DNA of 64,000 nucleotides from Clavaria fumosa (GCA_951802425.1 OX637795.1:4072501-4136500), one strand, 5' to 3'. Counted from the stretch's first letter, positions 46,234-56,035 are shown. Numbers and translations: made by a program. The notes: a model not told the origin generated them from the letters alone.

Positions 46234-47374
46234 CTACTTATCATACCGCTCCATCCCGAGGGCCCTCCAGATCTCCCAGTTGTTCTTTCCTGCCCAGCAT
46301 GCATGCCAGATGCTGGGTGAAAACAGCCCTGCCGGGTCAAAATACTTTTGATTGATCTGTTCTACCTTGAGGTCCTTCTGCATCCAGGGGATTGCCTGCG
46401 CAATCTTCCGATAGGACCTCATTGAGGTCTGATCAACTGTGAAAAAGTCAAAGAACTGCTCCTTGTCACCGCTGAATTCCCCAGCCAGCTGCTCGTAGAC
46501 ACGCTCACGCCGGGTCACTGTGACCTTCATTTTTGCCCAGGCCGGGTTGGCCTTCCTGCCCTTCCGTGGTCCGTAGAGCTGGCGGACTTGGCTCACCTCA
46601 CCTGACTCAACCTGGGCAACCACGGCCTGAAGATCTTTTGCCCGCTGTAGCACCTCAAGATCCAAGGCACAGGCTTGAAGAAACTCGGCATCGGGCCCGG
46701 GGTTGGAGTGGGTGCTTGGCACGGCAGGGGCTATCGCCACCTCAGGGATGGCATCTGGTGATGCCTGTAGCAGCACAGGTGGGCAACGGCATGTGAGATT
46801 GAGCCAAGATAGCAGCAACGACAAAGAAATCACCGCACCTCGTGGTTGCAATCTCCCGCCATCTGCAATGGTGCCCCACGTGTTGCTGGGTCACTGTGGC
46901 TGCCAGAGGTTGGGCTAGAAGGTGGGGGCATGCTGTTTGGATGGGACGGACTGGAGGGAGGGAGGGGCATGGACCCGTCAGCGCCCTGGCCTGTCGGAGG
47001 TGAGAAGCAAGCACAGGATGAGCCAGGCGGAGACAGGACTCACAATCAGTGTCCAACAGCATGAAAGGCCGTCCCGCGGCTGCTCTCGCCTCCCATTCCC
47101 TCCCCAGGGTCCGTAGGTATGCCCACTGCTTGCGCTGAAGCTGCAGATCCATCGAGACCAGGCTGGCAATAACGATATTGGTCTTTGAGGCTGTGCAGGT
47201 GAGGTCGAGGCCATAGTACTGCGCGAGCTTCTCACGAAGGGTGCAGATGGTGCCTTGTAGAGTCAGGACCTTGCTGCCAGCTGCGGCATTCGCCTGCTTG
47301 ATCCAGAAGTGGAGCTCCTTCTGTTTGGCGTGCAAGATGCCGGCAACGGTGACATCCGAGGGCCTGGGAACCAT
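46234..47374 (-). CDS. Palindrome second gene, right copy (unknown function)
   Basis: Mirror image of 41109-42249: exons 47374-47044, 46990-46839, 46764-46234, 337 residues, no stop. It differs from the left copy at 47192 (silent or near-silent), 47048 and 46652, the last changing ALEAL to VLEVL-type (Ala to Val). Two open copies against two broken recombinases suggest either that this gene is still selected or that too little time has passed to break it. Confidence 0.75.
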
Positions 47375-47852
47375 TGCAAGAAGTGGGCTAGAGGGGGGGG
47401 AAGGTTTAGTTTGTGCTAACACGAGCCACAAGATGAACAAACGAGTTGGTGATGACCCAGTTGAGCCGCGAGTTGAGATACGGTTCTGGCACAGTTCTTG
47501 AGATTGGGACTGCTAGCAGTGCCACTCGGGGGAAAAGACCCAAAAAAGGGAGTCACAGCGGCGGCTGTGGCAGTGAGCTCAGCCCGGGGCACCGACGACC
47601 CGCCTCCTGAACGGTGTCCGAGGTCGAGAGGCCAGAGAGGGGGCGGAGGCGTGTCCCAGGACACGCTTACGTAATCGTTCCCGCCCAAGCGCCCGTGTCC
47701 CATGAGAACAAAGCTGAGTGGTTGAAGGCTGCCAAAACATGCCATAACATGACTACTACACACACCAATCCATGCACTCACCTCTCCTCACCCCAATGCT
47801 CTTACCTGCTTCTTCACCCACTTCACCTCAGTCACCCTCACCCTCACCCTCA

Positions 47853-47938
47853 TCCCTTTCCCTTTCCCTTTCCCTTTCCCTTTCCCTTTCCCTTTCCCTT
47901 TCCCTTTCCCTTTCCCTTTCCCTTTCCCTTTCCCTCAC
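47853..47938. repeat. CCCTTT hexanucleotide microsatellite
   Basis: About 14 uninterrupted CCCTTT repeats, preceded by CACCCT repeats. It is not the canonical CCCTAA telomere unit and lies 140 bp outside the palindrome. Confidence 0.92.
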
Positions 47939-47985
47939 AACCAATTTCACTCTGACACTCATCCCAACCTTACCCTCATTCACCC

Positions 47986-48230
47986 TTTTCATGTTAACTC
48001 ACACCTTTACTCACCTTCATCTCAACACCCCTTGCTCACCCTTTTCATGTTAACTTACACCTTTACTCACCTTCATCTCAACACCCCTTGCTCACCCTTT
48101 TCATGTTAACTTACACCTTTACTCACCTTCATCTCAACACCCCTTGCTCACCCTTTTCATGTTAACTTACACCTTTACTCACCTTCATCTCAACACCCCT
48201 TGCTCACCCTTTTCATGTTAACTTACACCC
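47986..48230. repeat. 56-bp minisatellite
   Basis: The phrase TTTTCATGTTAACTTACACC starts at 47986, 48042, 48098, 48154 and 48210, an exact 56-bp period with almost no divergence. One more full unit and a partial one occur at 57240-57340. Confidence 0.93.
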
Positions 48231-48663
48231 ACTGCAAGACCAAAACCTGGTGAAAATCACCATATGAAACACCCTGAGAAGTGGTGAATAGCCATGGTTT
48301 CCTAGGTGAAAATCACCAGGACTTGTTGATAATCACATCTTTATTGGGTACATGAAACAGGTGATTTTCACCACTTATATGACCGAATTCACCCACTGTT
48401 CTCTGGGTGATTATTCCTACAGTACAGGTGTCTTTTAAGCTGATTTCTAATGGTGAATTTCACTATATCATAAGTGCATTTTAAGCTGATCTAATGGGTT
48501 AATTTCACAATAGTTTTTGGGTCATCTCAACCATAATCTGAGGTGCTTTTCACTATCTTTGTACCAGTCAAAAGCTGGAAAACAGGTGATTATTAGCCAT
48601 GAAACTGGGGCTCTGTCAGGCTATTTTCCCCATTTTAGACAGAGTATATTAACCATAAAGCAG
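48231..48663. other. AT-rich non-coding sequence with GGTGATTTTCACC-like motifs
   Basis: Recurring short inverted motifs (GGTGAAAATCACC and variants) also appear at 57140-57230, so this belongs to the same dispersed repeat. No gene. Confidence 0.5.
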
Positions 48664-49050
48664 GGGTCAATTGCACTGAATACAGGTGGGTAATTTGTGA
48701 AATAAAATTTGGGTCAATTGCACTGGATACAGGTAGGTAATTTGTGAAATGAAATTTGGGTCAATTGCACTGAGTACAGGTAGGTAATTTGTGAAATGAA
48801 ATTTGGGTCAATTGCACTGAGTACAGGTAGGTACATCAGCAAAACAGATTGGACAGGGGCTAGGTATGTACTGATATATACTTCTCTATACTACCTATAG
48901 GTGTTATAAACCACCTAAAACCAGTACATACCTAGCCCCTGTCCAATCTGTTTTGCTGATGTAATTTGTGAAATGAAATTTGGGTCAATTGCACTGAGTA
49001 CAGGTAGGTAATTTGTGAAATGAAATTTGGGTCATTTACGTTGAATACAG
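48664..49050. repeat. 47-bp tandem array interrupted by a MITE
   Basis: Units of 47 bp containing GGGTCAATTGCACTGAGTAC and AATTTGTGAAATGAAATTT begin at 48664 and 48711 and repeat. The array is split at 48834-48961 by a MITE and continues beyond it. Confidence 0.88.
48834..48961. mobile_element. 128-bp MITE with perfect 40-bp terminal inverted repeats
   Basis: Starts CATCAGCAAAACAGATTGG and ends with its complement. The first and last 40 bp (48834-48873, 48922-48961) are exact inverted copies. TA lies on each side (48832-48833 and 48962-48963). Removing the element and one TA restores the 47-bp unit exactly, proving insertion at a TA, as Tc1/mariner-type elements do. No coding capacity. Confidence 0.93.
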
Positions 49051-49137
49051 GTAATCTGAGCAATAAACCTAAGGGAGGTCAATGCAGGGCATTTGCCTGA
49101 ATGATGCTACACGGCAAAAGGAAGAGATAAGGTGAAC

Positions 49138-50312
49138 TCAGAGGGGAGAGTCTGTTGGGTGAGCATTTGCGGGCGCTTGGTTCGAGCGGGGAGTACGGTC
49201 AACATGCACGAGAGCTACGATGCTACTTTTGGTATGGATGTGAACACATTGCCCAACGCATCTGAGAACACGCACCTGTAGACGCGCGGCTGGGCCACTG
49301 TTGCTAAATGACCGTGAGCGGCAAACCCCAGATGAACAAGAAGTCGGACGAAACACACCTGCCAGCATCAAGTATATCCACCGATCTGACACCGAAAAAC
49401 ATGTTTGCGCCAGCCACCTCGGACTTGACTTCGACCAGATATGTCATGTCGCGGTCTAGGCCGCTCCGCCAGAAGAGTACTTCATCAGCGTCGACCCATG
49501 TCGAGTGCAGGTCGAGAAGCCGCACCATGTAGGAAGAACGCGGACGTCTGCGTGAGGGTAAATAAGAGAGACGAGCCCTGCGAACGCTTGCCGCCCACGG
49601 TGGTCATCTCGGGCCTGAGCACCAGCGGTGTCATCCCATTGTGGACTGTTAGTGAAGAAACACATTGTTCGGATTTCTAGAGTATGCAGGCGCGCAGAGG
49701 ACAGAGACTTACTGTACATTGGCGGGCCAAGCTGCCAGGGATTTCCTGGCGGATTGTTATATTGGAAGAACGGGTTGGGCCTAATTGTTCCGTCCATGAG
49801 GACAGCGTTCACCGTGCGTTGCACAGGAGAAATCCTGGTGGCAAGCTCTGCATGAGCAAAGACATAGAGCAACCTCGGGAAACGAACCCTGGCAGGCCCA
49901 GTCCGATTGTGACGATAGCCCCCCGTACGGCGACCTCCACCGGCTTCACGACAGTTAGCCCAACTTGGTGATCTCCGTACGGAAGACCAGTGATGCTCGC
50001 CAACAGACCCCCACCGCTGCCAGGCGCGCGCTTGTGGCTGTCAACCGTGGCGTCGTATGCGCCAGGGGCTTGGGCTGTGCCAAGGAGGTACACGGCTGTG
50101 CCCGTGAAATTGAGCAGCAAGCGGGCACCGGGCATCGTCGTGCGGTGTGAGCTGGAGCCTGCAGCGGTCGGATCGATTTGTTTCGGGATGATGGGGACTG
50201 AGTAGGAGATATTCCAGCCTTGGGAGAGTGGGCCATCGCGAGTGGGTGAGTATTGGATAGTTGGAGTCTGGTCAGAAAGGGTGACGTTGTATGGTGCTAG
50301 TGAGGACGACAT
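49138..50312 (-). CDS. Hypothetical surface/secreted protein, galactose-binding-like fold possible
   Basis: The ATG at 50312 opens MSSSLAPYNVTLSDQTPTIQ, followed by YSPTRDGPLSQGWNISYS and a beta-rich stretch, LLLNFTGTAVYLLGTAQAPG, AYDATVDSHK, then ITGLPYGDHQVGLTVVKPVE. This pattern occurs in a large group of Agaricomycete proteins with carbohydrate-binding-like beta-sandwiches. Later exons on the same strand include RTVNAVLMDGTIRPNPFFQY (49840-49730) and DADEVLFWRSGLDRDMTYLV with SEVAGANMFFGVRSVDILD (49500-49370). I could not fix all splice sites, so the span is approximate and the C-terminal end is uncertain. Function unknown. Confidence 0.55.
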
Positions 50313-50547
50313 AAATGAGTAGGGAAAGGAGGTTTCTCTATAGTAAAAAGGTAAACGAACTGGGCCGGCAACGGGGCCGACGACGAGCTGGCGGCTGAGC
50401 ACTGAGCCGGACAAAGTACAATATTATGATCGCTCCACTGCTCCCAGGAGCACGCCAAGATGGGCTCCAAAAATGAAGAGGATTTCGGTCGATAAAATAC
50501 GGCACCAGGGACGTGCCTCGACGTACGTACAGCTGACAGAGCTCACC

Positions 50548-50640
50548 CGAAGGTCGAATTGAGAAATTTGAGCAAATCCTCCCTGTTCGCATCCCGCTCA
50601 TGGTCTTCTTTCTTCTTGCGCACCTTGAGCTTGATCTGTG
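50548..50640 (-). other. Isolated coding-like exon
   Basis: Minus strand reads IKLKVRKKKEDHERDANRED followed by LLKFLNSTFG and a good donor (GTGAGC). It is highly charged and helical. I could not link it to a gene; it may be an exon of a truncated host gene. Confidence 0.3.
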
Positions 50641-50645
50641 AGAGT

Positions 50646-51251
50646 CATCGTCGACTCTCAGTGCTTCAAAATTACGAAGGAAATGTAAGGACATTGACAC
50701 AGCATGGTAAAAATTGGGTGCTGGGGCAGGCAATAGGATCTGGTGAGTGTTTTGTCATAGCGAGTAACCGATGGCGTACAATATCAGAGTCCGCCCACGA
50801 AGAGCCATGTTCAGCAAGGTCATGAGGAGGAAGGAGGGCGGGCGGAGAATGTCAATTCCGTCGGCCAACTGCTACAATATCCACCCGCCACGAGAAAACC
50901 ACTCAACCTGATACAGACAAACCGCTAACTGCCAATGTCTTGGATGTGGCACATAAATAAAGCCACGTGCGTTCGCGCAACGAGGTGCCACGTGCGGCCG
51001 CGCAACGAGGTGACATAAGGAGTGAAGAAACAAAGCAACAAAGCGAGAAAGTGAGATGACAAAGCGATGGAAATGAAGCATCAAAGCAAAGCGAGAAAGG
51101 GAAGCAATAAAGCGACAAAATAGTGGCAAGGCAAGAAAGTGAAACAACAAAGCGAGAAAGCGAGAAAGCGTAGGCTAGAATATCAGCTAGGAACAGATCA
51201 GTTCCATTTCTTCTTCGGAACACAACAGACAACCCCAACACTCACCAGGAG
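50646..51251. other. No gene; AAAGCGAGA-rich stretch
   Basis: 51020-51170 is low-complexity purine-rich sequence with many AAAGCGAGAAAG-like phrases. Nothing else seen. Confidence 0.5.
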
Positions 51252-51717
51252 ATGCCCACCTTGACGCCAATGGCCCAGCTCCCCCACACGACATTCAATG
51301 ACGAGCTTCCCCCACTGGTTACTGCCCCATTGATTAACAACACACGCGAGTCAGCTGGCGCATATCGACACCTCCGAAGTGTTGTGAGCAAACTGTGTAA
51401 AGCAAACACTCTAAGCATGCTTAGTATTTCACGAGGTCATGGGAATATATGCACAGAGGGAAGTAAACGATGTGTATAAGCGATACCAGTCTCTTCACAT
51501 CACCGCACGTTCTGCCAAGCTACAATACCGTCATGCACTTCGTATGGCCTACCACTATCGGAAGCTGATGGTTGACATAAAACATGACATACGTCGGGCT
51601 CATCAGCAGGGGCGCACACTGCAGCAAATAGCTCGACATGGGATGCTTACCGGAGAGATGTGCCTCCCCGTAGAAGAGGCGTACATGAATCCAGTATCCT
51701 CTGAACGTTCATGAGGC
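51252..51717 (+). CDS. Hypothetical protein, possibly two exons
   Basis: An open stretch starting MPTLTPMAQLPHTTFNDELP (51252-51430) and an overlapping one in another frame ending at 51712-51714 (YKRYQSLHITARSAKLQYRH, MVDIKHDIRRAHQQGRT). A short intron near 51380-51440 could join them. The second part is basic and helical. No family recognised. Weak. Confidence 0.3.
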
Positions 51718-52106
51718 TACATTCTTCGCAATACAGGGAACACAATGTGGAGTCATGGAGAGGGCCATTCGCCAACCACTAACTGCGAGCGCTGGTACGA
51801 AGTGTAAGTGAGCACTGCCGTGTATGTAATGCCTGCCCGAAACTCAAATACTGCCAGTGCTCACCACAATCATTGCCCATGTCCCTGCCGCTAGGGTTTG
51901 TACAGCGGATATGCGTGTATTGTATGATTGAAGCGGCTGAAACGGCACAATAATTTATGTGCCTGTTCGAGACTTTCAAGACTAGAGGCGTAACGGCGGT
52001 GCAGTGGCGAATGCTAGTAATTTATGCACCAGTTTGAGATGTCAGCAGTCGAAAAAGGATGTAAGACAAACCTTCATCGCCTGTCCCCAACATCAGTGTC
52101 GTCCGC

Positions 52107-52487
52107 AAGTCACCTACGCCGATGATGACTTGTGACGCTTTTCTGCACATCGTCGGGCTAAGCCTTCGGGCGCTCATCATCGCCTGTCCCCAACGTTCCC
52201 AACGTTCTCAACATCCCCAACATCAGTGCCGTATGCAGATGATGACAATTTTGGTTTAGGATACTGACGACACCGCTATTTTGATGCTTTTGCGCAATGC
52301 GCCTCATTATTGTTACATTTTCTGTGCTATCTATTGTATAAAGTACGACGACGGTCAGCGGTTGAGGACTGTGTGATGATGTGGTTGGAAGCAAGAAGAA
52401 AAAAACATTACCAAACAAACCCCCCTGCTTGCTTATGCCCCATGCTTCGGTAACTGCCGAGTGCAGTACATATATGGAAACGCCATG
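52107..52487 (+). repeat. Left copy of an inverted repeat pair
   Basis: About 370 bp here reappear inverted at 54985-55350. Shared landmarks are TTGCGCAATGCGCCTCATTATTG, GTTGGAAGCAAGAAGAAAA and CATCGTCGGGCTAAGCC. The copies differ by scattered substitutions and small indels. About 2.5 kb lies between them. Confidence 0.85.
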
Positions 52488-52495
52488 TTCGCGTA

Positions 52496-52704
52496 TAGTG
52501 TTGCCACAGTTCGGTTAATTTCAGTTAACCGATCTCAAACCGATCTCAAATAAAATCTGTAAAATCGCAGAAAAATTAGAGTAGGTTTAAAATATGTGTA
52601 GAAATCTCCAGAAATATTTCCATAATTTTACAGAATTTATTGAAGTTTTAAAAGCATCGGTTTGAGTTCGGTTAACCGAAATTAACCGAACCGTGGCAAC
52701 ACTA
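52496..52704. mobile_element. 209-bp hAT-like MITE
   Basis: Begins TAGTGTTGCCACAGTTCGG and ends with CGTGGCAACACTA; the inverted ends run ~48 bp with a few mismatches and contain GGTTAACCGA. Flanking 8-mers TTCGCGTA (52488-52495) and TTCGCATA (52705-52712) form a target duplication with one transition. The paralogous site in the inverted repeat at ~54985 (TTCGCGTCGA) is empty. An 8-bp duplication and TAGTGTTGCC-like ends point to hAT transposase. No coding capacity. Confidence 0.85.
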
Positions 52705-52712
52705 TTCGCATA

Positions 52713-53212
52713 CCCACGCATTCAGATTCCAGTTTATTCCTAATATTCGGTCTGGCCTTCCAAGTATCGAGAGGGCTCACCCGTGTTAACCCCGTGTTCC
52801 CACGCCTGTCACTGCCATCATGCGCCCGCCCACCGTCCTGAACCTTCGTGCTCATCGTCCCCAACAACGAGCTCAATCATTTGTCAATATCTTGTCAAGA
52901 ATATATATTTTGATTCGGTTCTTTTTCATACATGCTTTAAATACATGTCTGCTTCATTATACAATCCTTCATGGACATTGTCACTGCCCACCGCTGTGAC
53001 CGCTTGGCATCGGGGAAGGGCATTGGTGCACTGCGCCTGCAGGTGGCTGCGGTAATGATGAGAATGAGTATGATTATGGGTGGCAGTGGCTATGATAATG
53101 GTGGTCCTCTCCCGTGAGTCCATTTTTCATTCAAAACAATTTTTTACTCCAGAGTATATACTTTTAAATATTCGTATCCACAGATCATGGGTCTAGCCAT
53201 CCCACATCAACC
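52713..53212. other. No gene seen
   Basis: Sequence between the MITE and the WD40-like fragment. No domain on either strand. Confidence 0.4.
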
Positions 53213-53506
53213 CTTCTTGCCCTCAGTTCTCTCGATAAGACGTACTCCCTCCACGAATTATTTGCCAACAAGCTGATCTTCCGCTCAGTCGCATCCGACA
53301 AGCCGTTCACATCCTTAGCTGTGCATCCAGACGGCGCACTCCTCGGGCTCGGCGGCATGCCATCATCGACGATCCACCATCTCTCTCGGCGACTCTTTCA
53401 AGGTGAACAAGGTGGTGTACGATTCGTGCGCGCAGTTGTTTGGCGTAGGCGGGAACAAGGGACAAGCAGGTCAGGTTCCAGGAGGGTGGAGAGATTACTG
53501 ACTTTG
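53213..53506 (+). pseudogene. WD40 fragment resembling the C-terminus of PRP19
   Basis: Plus strand reads DKTYSLHELFANKLIFRSVA, then SDKPFTSLAVHPDGALLGLG, and after a frame change GDSFKVNKVVYDSCAQLFGV. The phrases fit the last WD40 blades of the splicing factor/E3 ligase PRP19 (SLAVHPDGALL, FKVNxVVYD). Upstream domains are absent and intermediate blades are deleted, so this is a gene fragment, perhaps captured between the inverted repeats. Confidence 0.45.
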
Positions 53507-54089
53507 TCTTTTGTTGCGAGAGCGCGAGGAAAATATGGGGTGCGGATGGAGGATTCAGAGAGCAGCAATGTCTTGAGTCGTTTTGGTCGGCGGCCTCTCC
53601 TGGTTTACAATAGTATCATCAATCCTTGTTTTTGCTTCGTTCATTTCAGCTGTTCATGTATGTCAACTGTCTCTGCCTCAGGCGCCTCCAGTACCTCTGG
53701 CTCCAAGACTGAAAGCAATGGACAACTTTTGGTCATCTAAAAAATTGCAGCTGAACTGATAACAGACATGAACTTCGCGCCGTTCTCCTCATCATTGGCA
53801 ACAACGACAAGCTTGTTCATGGCTGCTCCCGCCTGCCCTTGCTGCGCTGCTGCCATTCTCACTCCTCGCCCTACTGCCACCTCCGTTCCCCGCCCTGCTG
53901 CCGCCACTGCCACTCCCTGCCCAGCTGCCACTTGCCCAGCTGCCACCAATGGCCCAAGTCCCAGCCGTTGGTCAGCGACCACTGTCGGGGGCTTGCGCCA
54001 TTGTTGCCGCATGCTGTTGCCTCTGCCGCAGCCACCATTGTTGTTATTGCCGTCGCTGGCTGCTGAAGCCGCTGGCCCCTGCAGCAGCA

Positions 54090-54730
54090 GCAGCAGCAGC
54101 AGCAGCAGCTGTCGTCGATCGTCATCGTCGGCCGCTGCTGCCGTCGTCGATCGTCGTCGTTGGCTGCTGGTGCGTCGTCACCGTCAGCCGCTGCTGCCGT
54201 CGTCGATCGTCGTCGTTGGCTGCTGATGCGCCATCGTCGTCGTTAGCTGCTGGTGCGTCGTCATCGTCGGCCGCTGCTGGTGGGCCGTCGTCATCGTTAG
54301 CTGCTGGTGCGTCGTCATCGTCGGCCGCTGCTGCCGTCGTCAGTCGTCGTCGTTGGCTGCTGGTGCGTCGTCGTCGTCGTTGGCTGCTGGTGCGTCGTCA
54401 TCGTCGGCCGCTGCTGCTGTCGTCGATCGTCATCGTTGGCTGCTGGTGCGCCGTCGTCGTCGTTAGTTGCTGGTGCGTCGTCGTCGTCGTTAGCTGCTGG
54501 TGCGTCGTCGTCGTCGTCGGCCGCTGCTGCCAGTCTCACCGTCGGCCACTGCTGCCGTCGTCGGTCGTCATTGGCTGCTGGTGCGTCTCATCGTCGGCCA
54601 CTGCTGCCGTCGTCGGTTGTCGTCTCCGTGGGCTGCAGGTGCGTCGTCGTCGTCGTTAGCCGCTGGTGCGTCGTCCTCGTCGGCTGCTGGTGATTGTCAG
54701 CTGCTGCAGCCGTCGCCGGCCCGTGTAGCA
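54090..54730. repeat. Complex CGT/GCTGCTGG minisatellite
   Basis: Dozens of units built from GCTGCTGGTGCGTCGTC plus a variable number of GTC/ATC triplets, about 33-45 bp each. Being almost all multiples of three, they keep open frames on both strands: Ser/Ala-rich on plus, Asp/Ala/Asn-rich on minus. I would not call a protein from this alone. Confidence 0.85.
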
Positions 54731-54984
54731 GGTATTGTCATTCTGTCGTTGTTGTCGCCGCACGCTGCTGTTGCTCCCGCTGTCGTTGCCACGAATTGGA
54801 CTGAAAAATGATAGGTCGAGGGGAGAAGGGATGGGGACGAACCGTTGCTGCCAGCTGCTGCTGCTACTATGCCTTGCTGTAGGTGAAGTGCAGCGCAAGC
54901 ACGACTCGGAAGGCGCTCACTGACCTGTGTCATCTCGAGCACCTCGCGCGTGAAGAGTGGTGGTGTGACCCAGACCGTCGACGC

Positions 54985-55350
54985 GAACATGGCGTTTCCA
55001 TATGTGTGCGGCAGTTACCGAAGCGAAGCGTGGGGCGTAAGTAAGCAGGGGGGGTTGTTTGGTAATGTTTTTTTCTTCTTGCTTCCAACCACATCATCGC
55101 GCAATCCTCAACCGCTGACCGTCGTCGGCGTACTTTATACCAGCCAGTTAATAGATAGCATAGAAAATGTAACAATAATGAGGCGCATTGCGCAAAAGCA
55201 TCAAAATAGCGGTGTCGTCAGTATCCTAAACCAAAATTGTTGTCATCTGCGTACGGCACTGATGTTGGGGATGTTGGGGATGTTGGGGACAGGCAATGAT
55301 GAGCGCCCGAAGGCTTAGCCCGACGATGTGCGGAAAGCGTCGCAAGTCAT
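54985..55350 (-). repeat. Right copy of the inverted repeat pair
   Basis: Inverted partner of 52107-52487. It lacks the hAT-like MITE and has three tandem GGGGATGTT units where the left copy has a different number. Confidence 0.85.
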
Positions 55351-55519
55351 CGGGTTCAACTAGCACACTATGGCACTCAAATACACGACTTCACCATGCC
55401 TCAAGTTTGTCACGCTCGACGTCTATGTATGACACTCAATTACACGACTTCACCATGCCTCAAGTTTGTCGCACTCGATGTCCATTTTATCAGCCTATCC
55501 AATCTAAACGTCCATCTGG

Positions 55520-56035
55520 TCAACAATCCACGCTTTCTCCCTCACTGCCCTCACCACCCGCCGCATTCTGGACATCATATTCCTGCTCTTTGTCAGCATC
55601 GTTGCTATCTTCGTCAGCATCATTGCTATCTTCGTCAGCATCGTTGCTATCTTCGTCAGCATCGTTGCTATCTTCGTCAGCATCGTTGCTATCTTCGTCA
55701 CCTGAGGTCGCTTTATCAGTCTGACGGCGCCTCTTCGCCTGTTCCGGTGCTCCGGGCAGTAGTCGTCTCTTACGTGAGTTGCTTTTCCTGTGATTACTGA
55801 GATATTGTTTGACCAGTTCGGCTGTAGCCCAGTCATTCTGAAAATATGAAAGATGGGGTTGAAGGCGACGTGCCTACGTGGATGACTTAAGTCACGATTG
55901 TCTACGATATCCCTTGCTTACCATCTTGAATAAGTCTCCCAGGTCCTTGGTGGGTTGGCGACAATATGCGAGCTGCAGGTCAAGATGGACTTGATGCACA
56001 AGGTCGCGTACGGTTGACTGCTCCAAAATGTTAGT
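55520..56035 (-). CDS. Acidic-repeat protein, C-terminal part (unknown)
   Basis: Minus-strand exons: STVRDLVHQVHLDLQLAYCR with PTKDLGDLFKM (about 56020-55922), a ~60-nt GTAAGC...TTTCAG intron, then NDWATAELVKQYLSNHRKSN running on through RKRRLLPGAPEQAKRRRQ to the stop at 55520-55522. The basic segment looks like a nuclear localisation signal. It is followed by five or six copies of a 7-residue acidic unit (DEDSNDA), encoded by a 21-bp tandem repeat at 55593-55698, and the tail EYDVQNAAGGEGSEGESVDC. The N-terminal part is not found in the window, so it is probably a truncated transposon- or host-derived gene. Confidence 0.5.
55593..55698. repeat. 21-bp coding minisatellite
   Basis: Five to six near-identical copies of TCAGCATCGTTGCTATCTTCG, in frame with the acidic protein on the minus strand. 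Confidence 0.9.

Larger units (their letters stand above)
40770..47713. mobile_element. 6.94-kb palindromic tyrosine-recombinase element
   Basis: Two 3448-bp arms are reverse complements around a 48-bp spacer. Matching positions always sum to 88483, so no insertion or deletion separates the arms. Outer ends are CTTTGTTCTCATGGGACACG and its complement; the flanks (CATCG and CTGAG) differ. Each arm holds a tyrosine-recombinase gene reading outward from the centre and a second gene reading inward, the two converging with only 5 bp between stop codons. It could be a Crypton-like element that duplicated head-to-head, or a tandem inverted insertion. An assembly artefact is possible but unlikely given the seven dispersed differences and distinct flanks. 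Confidence 0.85.
44266..47713 (-). repeat. Right arm of the palindrome
   Basis: Reverse complement of 40770-44217. At the seven differing sites each arm keeps the CpG in some cases and has TpG/CpA in others, so both arms have decayed independently since duplication. Confidence 0.93.

Noticed and set aside
40770..47713. Starship (captain plus cargo) element
   Set aside because: Starships have one DUF3435 captain at one end and long cargo. Here two mirrored recombinases sit centrally with a single short partner each, and the recombinase phrases fit the Agaricomycete family better. Only a profile search could settle it.
40770..47713. Palindrome as pure assembly artefact
   Set aside because: The arms differ at seven dispersed sites, all biologically plausible CpG transitions, and have different unique flanks. 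Not excluded, but less likely.
47853..47938. Internal telomere tract
   Set aside because: The unit is CCCTTT, not CCCTAA/TTAGGG, and it is flanked by ordinary sequence on both sides. The single CCCTAACCCTAA-like phrase near 14047 is too short to count.
54090..54730. Ser/Ala-rich or Asp-rich protein over the CGT array
   Set aside because: Open frames exist on both strands only because the repeat is built of triplets. There are no flanking exons or domain.
54870..54990. Minus-strand exon MFASTVWVTPPLFTREVLEM
   Set aside because: Looks coding and has a donor-like GTCAGTG after it, but it lies at the inverted repeat edge and joins to nothing recognisable.
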